NCBI GenBank assembly: GCA_038324385.1
Contig: JBBQHX010000210.1
Location: 1-6,547, forward strand
Origin: JBBQHX01 sp038324385
GTDB lineage: Bacteria > Gemmatimonadota > Gemmatimonadetes > Gemmatimonadales > Gemmatimonadaceae
Reading direction: 5' to 3'
Length of the DNA: 6,547 bases
The position numbers and the translations under genes are program-made. Position 1 is the stretch's first letter, and every line of letters starts with the position of its first letter. This document shows positions 1-5,132 of this stretch, piece after piece. The notes below the pieces were generated by a model, which worked only from the letters and a program-made list of their open reading frames with translations, was not told where the DNA came from and did no database searches.

Positions 1-1250
1 CCGGTGGCATCGCGCACGACTTCAACAACCTGCTGACCGTCATCCGGTGCGGGACCGGGTTCCTGCTCGCCGGTCTGCGCGCCAATGATCCGCTGCGCGA
101 GGACGCCGTCGAGATTGAACGCGCCGCCGCGCGCGCGGCCACGCTCGTCCGGCAGTTGCTCGCCTTCGGCCGGCGTCAGGTGCTGCAGCCCACCGTGCTC
201 GATCTCAACGTGATCGTGCGGGATATGGAAACGATGCTGCGCCGCATCATGGGCGGCGACGTCGAGGTCGCGACCTCGTTCGAGACGAGCCTTCCGCTCA
301 TTCTCGCTGACGCGGCGCAGATGGAGCAGATCATCATGAACCTCGCCGTCAACGCCCGCGACGCGATGCCTGACGGTGGGGCGATCGTGATCTCCACCGA
401 GCGGGACGACGGCGGGGCGGCGGCGATGCTCGCCGATGGCCCCGAACCCGCCGAGCGCCCCGACGCGCCCCGGCCGCGGCGGTTCGTCCGCCTGACGGTG
501 GCCGACACCGGCAACGGGATGGACGAGGCGACGCGAGCGCGCGCCTTCGAGCCCTTCTTCACCACGAAGGACGGCCAGGGCACCGGGCTTGGCCTGTCGA
601 CGGTCTACGGGATCGTCGCGCAGAGCGGTGGCACGATCGAGGTCGAGAGTGCGATGGGGCGCGGGACCCGCATCACGATCCGCCTCCCGGCGATCGATCC
701 CGCGATGATCGACCTGTACGATCTGCCGGCGGCGCCGGCGCAGCCGGCGACAACTGCCGCGGCTCTCGCGCCTGGCGCCATCCCATCGAGGGCCGGCCTC
801 GCCGCTGGCGAGCGCACGCCGCCACACGCCGTTCCGCCGCGGCCACGCCCCGATCACGGTGCGCCGCTGGCCACCGTGCTCCTGGTTGAGGACGATGCGG
901 CCGTGCGCGCGCTGACGGCGCGCATCCTCCGCGGCGCCGGCTACGTCGTGTTCGAGGCGCGCGACGCGGGCGAGGCGCTGGACCGGTGGCGCGCCAGCGC
1001 CCGCGTCGTCGATGTGCTCGTCACTGACATCCGGATGCCCGGCGGCGACGGCGTCGCGCTCGCTGAGGAGCTGCGCGCCGATCGGGGCACGCTGCCGGTG
1101 GTGTTGATGTCCGGGTATACGGAGCGCGATTCGGCCGATCTGCGGCTGGCCACCGATCCGGGCGCGACGCTCTTTCTGGCCAAGCCGTTCACGGCCGAGG
1201 TGTTGACCGGCACCGTGCAGAGGGTGTTGGGCGCGCCGCATCGAGCGTGA
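1..1250 (+). CDS. Hybrid sensor histidine kinase, C-terminal part with receiver domain (5' truncated)
   Basis: Reading frame open from base 3 (415 visible codons) to TGA at 1248-1250; the start and any sensor domains lie left of the window. Visible residue 5 is the phospho-accepting His of an H-box reading GGIAHDFNNLLTVI, the HDFNN subtype common in hybrid kinases. Next come the N-box (NLAVNARDAM, Asn113 and Asn117), G1 box (ADTGNGM, about 167-173), F-box (FEPFFTTK, 182-189) and G2 box (GTGLGLSTVYGI, 193-204), so the ATPase domain is complete. A Pro/Ala/Arg-rich linker of about 60 residues leads to a receiver domain with acidic Glu-Asp-Asp near 296-298, phospho-acceptor Asp342 (TDIRMP), Ser370 and Lys394 (AKPF). 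All catalytic residues are present. Known of the family: ATP-driven His autophosphorylation, then transfer to Asp. The signal sensed and the output partner are not visible. The gene converges on the LOV-GGDEF gene. Confidence 0.95.
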   Translation, partial: GGIAHDFNNLLTVIRCGTGFLLAGLRANDPLREDAVEIERAAARAATLVRQLLAFGRRQVLQPTVLDLNVIVRDMETMLRRIMGGDVEVATSFETSLPLILADAAQMEQIIMNLAVNARDAMPDGGAIVISTERDDGGAAAMLADGPEPAERPDAPRPRRFVRLTVADTGNGMDEATRARAFEPFFTTKDGQGTGLGLSTVYGIVAQSGGTIEVESAMGRGTRITIRLPAIDPAMIDLYDLPAAPAQPATTAAALAPGAIPSRAGLAAGERTPPHAVPPRPRPDHGAPLATVLLVEDDAAVRALTARILRGAGYVVFEARDAGEALDRWRASARVVDVLVTDIRMPGGDGVALAEELRADRGTLPVVLMSGYTERDSADLRLATDPGATLFLAKPFTAEVLTGTVQRVLGAPHRA

Positions 1251-1312
1251 CGTACACGGTATCCAGAAGTGGCCGTCGGCGGGGAAATGGCAGCCGTCGA
1301 TCCACGATTCCC

Positions 1313-1353
1313 GTGACGACGGAATCGCCGCCGAGCTCGCGGCGCCCCGTCAC
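1313..1353. terminator. Possible bidirectional terminator hairpin between convergent genes
   Basis: In the 143-bp spacer between the kinase stop (1250) and the LOV-GGDEF stop (1394), GTGACG at 1313-1318 pairs with CGTCAC at 1348-1353. Inside, GCCGC (1327-1331) pairs with GCGGC (1339-1343) around a 7-nt loop. The interior is asymmetric and there is no T-tract on either side, so it is not a canonical Rho-independent terminator. Its position, where both transcripts must end, is the main argument. The rest of the spacer holds no recognisable gene. Confidence 0.3.
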
Positions 1354-1393
1354 GACGCGATGGTGGCCAAACCGCCCAGGCAGGCCGCTCGCC

Positions 1394-2329
1394 TCAGCCC
1401 TCTCCCGCACACCGATCCCTGCCCTCGGCCTTGGCGCGGTATAGCGCGGCGTCGGCGCGTTCGACCAGCCGGGGCGCCTGCCCGGCATCGCCATAGGTGT
1501 GTACGGCGTAGCCGGCGCTGATGGTGAGCAGGCCGCCCGGGGCGCCTTCGTGAGGAATCCGCAGGCTGCGGATGCGTCGGCACAGCAGGTCGGCGAAGCG
1601 CCCGGCGTTTTCAGCGGACAGGCCGACGGAGAGAATGGCGAACTCCTCGCCGCCGTAGCGGGCGACGAAGTCGGACGAGCGGGTGAACGACTGGTTGAGG
1701 CTGTGCGCCACTGCGCGCAGCACACCGTCGCCGCCCGGGTGGCCGTAGTGGGTGTTGAACGCCTTGAAATGATCGACATCCACCAGGATCAGCGTCAGCG
1801 CGGTGCCGTTGCGCTGCGCGATCCTCTCCTGTATGTCCAGTTGGGTGTCGAAGAAGCGGCGATTGTGGATACCGGTGAGGCCATCGGTCATCGCCAGCAG
1901 TTCCAGGGTCTCGGCGTTCTCTTCGAGCGACCTGTTCTTCCCGATCAGCTGGTGCTCCAGCAGCACCCGCGCGGTCACATCCTTCTGGATGCCGATGAAG
2001 TGGGTGACGTCGCCACGGTCGCCGAAGATGGGCGAAATGCTGAGCTCGTTCCAGAACATCGTGCCGTCGCGCCGATAGTTGCGCAGCGTGGCCAGGCAGT
2101 ACTCGCCGGCGGCGATCGCATCGCGGATGACGGCGATCGCCGGCTGCTCGCGGTCGTCGCCCTGCAGGTAGCGGCAGTCGATATTGGTGATCTCCTCGAA
2201 GGCGTAGCCGGTCATGCGCTCAAACGCCGGGTTCACGAAGATCAGCGGATTGGCGCCTCCGCGCGGTTCGGAAATGGTGATGCCATCGCGTGAGTCGAGG
2301 ACGGCTTGCTTGAGGATATCGAGATTCAT
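1394..2329 (-). CDS. LOV-GGDEF protein: predicted blue-light-regulated diguanylate cyclase
   Basis: 311 residues, ATG at 2329, TGA at 1394-1396. Residues 1-120 form a LOV-type PAS domain: DCRYLQGDD carries the photoactive Cys52, and the FMN-contacting positions Asn84 (NYRRDG), Asn94 (FWNELS) and Gln115 (FIGIQKDVT) are all kept. The domain starts at residue 1, as in the short LOV proteins of Pseudomonas putida, which supports this start; AAGGTGA lies 6 nt upstream. Residues about 120-147 form a helical, probably coiled-coil linker ending in the MTDGLTGIHNRR cyclase signature. The GGDEF domain (about 148-305) has Asp184 and Asp186 in the metal site, GGEEF at 226-230, and an RxxD inhibitory site (Arg217, Asp220) five residues before it. 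Known of the family: 2 GTP to c-di-GMP, as a homodimer. No EAL domain and no membrane segment, so it is cytosolic. Inference: blue light changes activity; the direction (on or off) cannot be read from sequence. Confidence 0.95.
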   Translation of the reverse strand: MNLDILKQAVLDSRDGITISEPRGGANPLIFVNPAFERMTGYAFEEITNIDCRYLQGDDREQPAIAVIRDAIAAGEYCLATLRNYRRDGTMFWNELSISPIFGDRGDVTHFIGIQKDVTARVLLEHQLIGKNRSLEENAETLELLAMTDGLTGIHNRRFFDTQLDIQERIAQRNGTALTLILVDVDHFKAFNTHYGHPGGDGVLRAVAHSLNQSFTRSSDFVARYGGEEFAILSVGLSAENAGRFADLLCRRIRSLRIPHEGAPGGLLTISAGYAVHTYGDAGQAPRLVERADAALYRAKAEGRDRCAGEG

Positions 2330-2335
2330 ATGGCG

Positions 2336-2342
2336 TCACCTT
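2336..2342 (-). promoter_or_regulatory. Ribosome binding site of the LOV-GGDEF gene
   Basis: AAGGTGA on the minus strand, 6 nt before the ATG at 2329. It is a good match to the Shine-Dalgarno core at normal spacing and fixes this start. Confidence 0.7.
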
Positions 2343-2457
2343 GAGGATGCGCAGCAAGAACACGCCGTCGGGCGGGAGCCCGCGCGCGAGATTGCCCGCC
2401 GTTGCCGGTGGTGCATCGGCCGGTTGGAGGGGTAGGCATTTCACTCGGGGTGCGAGA

Positions 2458-2463
2458 AGTATG
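2458..2463 (-). promoter_or_regulatory. Candidate -10 box for the LOV-GGDEF gene
   Basis: The minus strand reads CATACT (4 of 6 to TATAAT) followed by TCTCGCAC. Almost the same 14-nt string occurs at 4695-4708 before the small membrane protein gene (12 of 14 identical). Initiation about 7 nt downstream would give a leader of roughly 120 nt. No good -35 hexamer is seen at 16-18 bp. Confidence 0.35.
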
Positions 2464-2594
2464 TTGCGTGCTCGCGCGCGCGGCGAGGCCCTCTGGCGCC
2501 GGTAGCGGTGGGTGATCCGCTCGGACGGGCCCGGGAGGCCTGTGCCGGTGGTGCGCACCCACGAACCCGACCTGCTGCCGGGCCCCACCCTCCC

Positions 2595-2600
2595 CTATCT
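2595..2600 (+). promoter_or_regulatory. Candidate -10 box for the regulator/oxidoreductase unit
   Basis: TATCTT (4 of 6 to TATAAT) in an otherwise GC-rich stretch. Expected initiation near 2606-2608 gives a 5' leader of about 65 nt to the ATG at 2672 and would exclude a TTG start at 2600. No clear -35 hexamer. Confidence 0.35.
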
Positions 2601-2618
2601 TGTCGGGATCGTTGCACG

Positions 2619-2654
2619 CGACCCACCACGGGTCGGGCGCGCGATCCGTGGGTC
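2619..2654 (+). promoter_or_regulatory. Inverted repeats in the regulator's leader, possible autoregulatory operator
   Basis: CGACCC (2619-2624) and GGGTCG (2630-2635) form a 6-bp stem with a 5-nt loop. GACCCAC (2620-2626) can instead pair with GTGGGTC (2648-2654), 7 bp perfect. The repeats sit between the putative -10 box and the start of a DNA-binding protein gene. MqsA-type regulators bind palindromes at their own promoters, so an operator is a reasonable guess. Chance GC-rich pairing is the alternative. Confidence 0.25.
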
Positions 2655-2671
2655 CTGCTCCCCTGCTCCCG

Positions 2672-3244
2672 ATGTCCGACTCCCTCCTCGAAGGCCACCT
2701 CCACCGCGGCTGCGGCGGACGCTACGTCCGCGAAACCGAGCCGGTGACGATCCGCGTCAGCGGCATGGTCACCACCGTCGAGCGCGTCTTCTTCCGCTGC
2801 AGCCGGTGCAACGACGAGACGCGCACCGTCGAGCAGCGCGAGGCGGCCGAACAGGCCGCGGTGCTTGCCATCCGCGCGCAGCATGCGTTGCTTCAGCCGC
2901 GCCAGCTCCGGCAGCTACGCGAACGACTGGGCCTGACCACCGCACAGCTTGGCGACCTGCTCTACGGGGTGCCGAAAACCATCGTCGAGGGGTGGGAGAA
3001 GGGGCGGTACGTTCAAAATCGCGACACCGACGCGATGCTCCGCCGGCTGGAAGATGAGACCTTTCTGCGCGACCGTGCGGCCCGGTCCGGAGTGGTGCTC
3101 CCGGAACGGCCCGGCGAACCCGAGGCGTTGACCCCGGGAGCGGAGCACGACTCGTCCGCCGCACCGCCCGCGACCGACCGCGCCCCCGCTCAGGAACTCG
3201 ATGGCCCGCACGAAGCCGCCGCCAGCCGTACCGCCCAGAGCTGA
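2672..3244 (+). CDS. Zinc-ribbon/HTH transcriptional regulator, MqsA/YgiT-like
   Basis: 190 residues from ATG 2672 to TGA 3242-3244. The frame extends back to a TTG at 2600, but that lies on the putative -10 box and the added residues look non-coding, so the ATG is preferred although it has no clear Shine-Dalgarno sequence. N-terminal part: HRGC (His11, Cys14) then CSRC (Cys43, Cys46), a probable zinc-binding ribbon in which the usual first CxxC is replaced by HxxC. Residues about 76-111 are an XRE-type helix-turn-helix: RQLRQLRERL, TTAQLGDLL, and a recognition helix KTIVEGWEKGR. The order resembles the antitoxin MqsA and standalone YgiT-family regulators. The last 50 residues are Pro/Ala/Glu-rich and probably disordered. 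No MqsR-like toxin gene is adjacent, so a role as plain transcription factor is more likely than antitoxin. Its end overlaps the next gene by 44 bp. Confidence 0.85.
   Translation: MSDSLLEGHLHRGCGGRYVRETEPVTIRVSGMVTTVERVFFRCSRCNDETRTVEQREAAEQAAVLAIRAQHALLQPRQLRQLRERLGLTTAQLGDLLYGVPKTIVEGWEKGRYVQNRDTDAMLRRLEDETFLRDRAARSGVVLPERPGEPEALTPGAEHDSSAAPPATDRAPAQELDGPHEAAASRTAQS
3192..3195 (+). promoter_or_regulatory. Ribosome binding site of the oxidoreductase, inside the regulator gene
   Basis: AGGA 5 nt before ATG 3201, lying within the coding sequence of the upstream regulator. It supports the overlapping start and suggests translational coupling. Confidence 0.55.
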
Positions 3245-4652
3245 TCCGCCGCCGCCCGCGGGGACGAACCGTCGGTTCGTCCGCCGCTCACTGATTCATG
3301 CGCCGGCGGCCGACCTGTTCGCCTGGCACGCCCGCCCGGGCGCCTTCGAGCGACTCACCCCCGCGTGGAGCCCCGTCCGCATCGTCTCACGGACGGGCGG
3401 CATCGAACCCGGGGCGCGCGTCGTCCTCGACGTCCCCGTCGGGCCGGTGTCGACCCGGTGGGAAGTGGAGCATCGCGACTACGTCGAGGGACGGCAGTTT
3501 CGCGACGTCCAGCTCGAAGGGCCGTTCGCGCGGTGGGAGCACACTCACCTGGTGCACGCGGAAACGATCGACACCAGCACACTGGCCGACGTGATCGACT
3601 TTCGGCTTCCGCTCTCCCCGCTCTCGGATCTCGTCGCTGGCTGGTTCGCCGACGGTCAGCTCGACCGCCTCTTTGCCCACCGTCACGCCGTGACCGCCGC
3701 CGACCTCACCCAGCATCGCGCCGCCAACCCCTCGGGCCGCACGCTCCAGATCGCCATCACGGGCGCGAGCGGGTTCATCGGTGGCGCACTCGACGCCTAC
3801 CTGACCACCGCCGGCCACACGGTGCGCCGGATCGGACGGTCGGCCCCGCGCCCGGGATCCACCGACATCCGATGGGATCCCGCCCGCGGCATCCTCGACC
3901 CGGCCGCGCTCGTGGGCGTCGACGCCGTCGTGCACCTGGCCGGAGAGAACGTTGGCCAGCGGTGGACGCCGGAGGTGAAGCGGCGGATTCTCGAGAGCCG
4001 CGTCCAGGGCACCGGCCTCCTCGCCCGCACGCTCGCCGCGCTCGACCGGAAGCCGGCCGTGCTCGTGAGCGCGTCGGGCGTCGGGATCTACGGCGACCGG
4101 GGCGACGAGACGCTCCACGAACGCAGCACGCTGGGCTCGGACTTTCTGGCCGATGTGTCGAAGCAGTGGGAGGGCGCCGCCGACCCGGCGCGGGCGGCCG
4201 GGATCCGCGTCGTGCATCCACGGACGGGCGTCGTCCTGAGTCCCGACGGCGGGGCACTCGAGCGGCTGTTGCTGCCTTTCCGGATGGGGGTCGGTGGGCC
4301 GATCGGCTCGGGGAAGCAGTGGATGAGCTGGATCACTCGCGACGATCTGCTGGCGGTGATCGAGTGGTGCATCTTCCGCGACGGGCTCGATGGTGCGGTC
4401 AATGCCGTCGCGCCGACGCCGGTGACCAACGCCGAATTCGTGCGGACGCTGGGCGCGGTGCTCCACCGTCCCGCTCTGCTCCCGGTGCCGGGGTTGGCGC
4501 TGCGCCTCCTTTTCGGCGACATGGCCGACGCCACCATACTGGCCAGCCAGCGTGTTCAGCCCAGCCGCCTTCAGGCCAGCGGGTTCGCCTTTCGCCACCG
4601 AACGCTCCACCCCGCCCTCGCCTTCGTCCTCGGCGCCACCAGCGACGCGTAG
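3201..4652 (+). CDS. SRPBCC-TIGR01777 fusion, YfcH-like NAD(P)-binding oxidoreductase/epimerase
   Basis: 483 residues, ATG 3201 to TAG 4650-4652. After a Pro-rich start, residues about 24-170 are an SRPBCC (START-like, helix-grip) ligand-binding domain, with HARPGAFERLTP (43-54) and GRQFRDVQLEGPFARWEH typical of this fusion. From residue 182 comes an extended short-chain dehydrogenase (Rossmann) domain of the TIGR01777 family: the dinucleotide-binding loop TGASGFIGG with Gly188, Gly191 and Gly194, VVHLAGENVGQRW, and SASGVGIYGDRGDE. Tyr297 is not followed by Lys four residues later, so the classical YxxxK catalytic pair is absent. The C-terminal 55 residues match the DUF1731 tail (LALRLLFGDMA, QRVQPSRL, GFAFRH). 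Relatives include E. coli YfcH and the plant plastid-division protein GC1; substrate unknown. Many members lack the SRPBCC part, so the fused lipid- or ligand-binding module is notable but seen elsewhere. It is probably co-transcribed and coupled with the regulator. Confidence 0.93.
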   Translation: MARTKPPPAVPPRADPPPPAGTNRRFVRRSLIHAPAADLFAWHARPGAFERLTPAWSPVRIVSRTGGIEPGARVVLDVPVGPVSTRWEVEHRDYVEGRQFRDVQLEGPFARWEHTHLVHAETIDTSTLADVIDFRLPLSPLSDLVAGWFADGQLDRLFAHRHAVTAADLTQHRAANPSGRTLQIAITGASGFIGGALDAYLTTAGHTVRRIGRSAPRPGSTDIRWDPARGILDPAALVGVDAVVHLAGENVGQRWTPEVKRRILESRVQGTGLLARTLAALDRKPAVLVSASGVGIYGDRGDETLHERSTLGSDFLADVSKQWEGAADPARAAGIRVVHPRTGVVLSPDGGALERLLLPFRMGVGGPIGSGKQWMSWITRDDLLAVIEWCIFRDGLDGAVNAVAPTPVTNAEFVRTLGAVLHRPALLPVPGLALRLLFGDMADATILASQRVQPSRLQASGFAFRHRTLHPALAFVLGATSDA

Positions 4653-4664
4653 CCCACAACGCCC

Positions 4665-4687
4665 ACAGCCGCGTCGATACAGCCGCG
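4665..4687 (+). repeat. Two direct copies of ACAGCCGCG, 14-bp period
   Basis: ACAGCCGCG occurs at 4665-4673 and again at 4679-4687, ending 7 bp before the -10-like box at 4695. The position overlaps where -35 contacts or activator sites would lie. It may be a tandem regulator-binding site or chance. Confidence 0.3.
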
Positions 4688-4694
4688 CTTCTGG

Positions 4695-4700
4695 CATACT
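4695..4700 (+). promoter_or_regulatory. Candidate -10 box for the small membrane protein gene
   Basis: CATACT followed by TTCCGCAC. The 14-nt string is 12/14 identical to the one upstream of the LOV-GGDEF gene. Initiation near 4707 would leave a leader of about 37 nt containing the GGAG ribosome binding site. No clear -35 hexamer. Confidence 0.4.
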
Positions 4701-4732
4701 TTCCGCACTACAGACGCTCCAAAACGATTTCC

Positions 4733-4736
4733 GGAG
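4733..4736 (+). promoter_or_regulatory. Ribosome binding site choosing ATG 4744 over ATG 4740
   Basis: GGAG ends 7 nt before ATG 4744 but only 3 nt before the overlapping ATG at 4740. Spacing therefore selects the 4744 frame, which is also the one encoding a clear membrane span. Confidence 0.6.
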
Positions 4737-4743
4737 CAGATGT

Positions 4744-5019
4744 ATGGCACGTGCACACCGACTGATCGACGACGATTCTTCCCGCCCAGCGGTGGCCATG
4801 CCCAGTGGCCGGTCGCGCGGGCATTCGCACCGTCACGCACGAAGCAACAGCCCCGCGTCGCACTGGATGTGGGTCGCCGCCGCGCTCCTGGCCATCGCGA
4901 TGGCGCTGCTCATTCTCGCGCTCTGGATGCCGTGGGCGAGCGACGGCGTCCCCCCGATGATTCCCACGAGCACGGACACCGGGATCCTCCCGCCCGCCTC
5001 CGCCAGCATGCCCGGATAG
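4744..5019 (+). CDS. Small single-span membrane protein, function unknown
   Basis: 91 residues, ATG 4744 to TAG 5017-5019. I do not recognise a family. The N-terminal 40 residues are polar and basic, with a His/Arg-rich patch (GRSRGHSHRHARS, 22-34). Residues 41-64 are a strongly hydrophobic helix flanked by tryptophans (HWMWVAAALLAIAMALLILA, then LWMPW). The last 27 residues are Pro/Ser/Thr-rich with acidic residues and no further span. The positive-inside rule predicts N-terminus in the cytoplasm and a short tail outside. The hydrophobic stretch is too far from the N-terminus for an ordinary signal peptide. Third codon positions are mostly G or C, like the neighbours, which supports real coding. 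It lies 91 bp after the oxidoreductase with its own promoter-like box and a strong hairpin behind it, so it may be a one-gene transcript. No link to the antiporter can be shown. Confidence 0.72.
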   Translation: MARAHRLIDDDSSRPAVAMPSGRSRGHSHRHARSNSPASHWMWVAAALLAIAMALLILALWMPWASDGVPPMIPTSTDTGILPPASASMPG

Positions 5020-5045
5020 CGCGCGAGGGGCAGGAAGGCCGCAAC

Positions 5046-5085
5046 ACGCCGACGGCGGTCACCGGATGGTGGCCGCCGTCGGCGT
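5046..5085 (+). terminator. 18-bp hairpin downstream of the small membrane protein gene
   Basis: A near-perfect inverted repeat: ACGCCGACGGCGG (5046-5058), T5059 opposite G5072 as the only wobble, CACC (5060-5063), loop GGAT (5064-5067), GGTG (5068-5071), then CCGCCGTCGGCGT (5073-5085). It starts 26 bp after the small gene's stop and ends 35 bp before the antiporter's predicted promoter box. Stem strength and position suggest a terminator, but it is followed by ATCCCCC rather than a T-tract. Alternatives are an mRNA 3'-end stabiliser or a protein-binding palindrome. Confidence 0.55.
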
Positions 5086-5120
5086 ATCCCCCGCCCGCTT
5101 CGCCTCGCGCTTCGATCGGC

Positions 5121-5126
5121 TAGCTT
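5121..5126 (+). promoter_or_regulatory. Candidate -10 box for the antiporter, implying a leaderless mRNA
   Basis: TAGCTT lies 6 bp before ATG 5133, so initiation at the usual 7 nt downstream would fall on the A of the start codon. No Shine-Dalgarno sequence is present between the box and the ATG, consistent with a leaderless transcript. The -35 region is unclear; TTCGCC at 5099-5104 is the best offset match. Confidence 0.4.
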
Positions 5127-5132
5127 CGGCGA

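Larger units (their letters stand above)
2330..2671. other. Divergent control region between the LOV-GGDEF and regulator genes
   Basis: About 340 bp with no convincing gene. For the minus strand it holds a -10-like box (2458-2463) and a GC-rich leader. In that leader GGCGGG at 2371-2376 can pair with CCCGCC at 2395-2400, or CGGGC at 2369-2373 with GCCCG at 2378-2382; the two folds exclude each other. For the plus strand it holds a -10-like TATCTT (2595-2600), a 10-bp perfect palindrome GGTGCGCACC (2550-2559) and an inverted repeat just inside the predicted transcript (2619-2654). The open frames here are Arg/Pro-rich with poor third-position G+C and are not called as genes. Confidence 0.6.

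Noticed and set aside
1251..1393. Plus-strand frame from about 1240 reading IERDVHGIQKWPSAGKW, which looks somewhat protein-like.
   Set aside because: No start codon or ribosome binding site in frame, it runs into the antisense of the LOV-GGDEF gene, and I recognise no family. A decayed gene remnant cannot be excluded.
1499..2293. Long plus-strand frame of 264 codons antisense to the LOV-GGDEF gene.
   Set aside because: It is a shadow of a gene with unmistakable LOV and GGDEF motifs; the translation has no recognisable domain.
2326..2439. A 37-codon minus-strand frame upstream of the LOV-GGDEF gene whose TGA overlaps that gene's ATG (ATGA overlap), like a coupled leader peptide.
   Set aside because: About half of its codons end in A or T (19 of 36 end in G or C), unlike the real genes here, and the peptide is Arg/Pro-rich with no recognisable motif or strong ribosome binding site.
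2600..2671. TTG start at 2600 giving the regulator 24 extra residues.
   Set aside because: The TTG overlaps the putative -10 box, the extra residues have no domain match, and ATG 2672 directly precedes the zinc-ribbon.
2672..3244. Toxin-antitoxin module, because the regulator resembles the antitoxin MqsA.
   Set aside because: No small toxin-like gene lies on either side; the neighbours are a LOV-GGDEF protein and an oxidoreductase.
3387..4799. Long minus-strand frame of 470 codons antisense to the oxidoreductase gene.
   Set aside because: Typical GC-rich antisense shadow, Arg/Gly/Pro-rich, no domain; the plus-strand product is well recognised.
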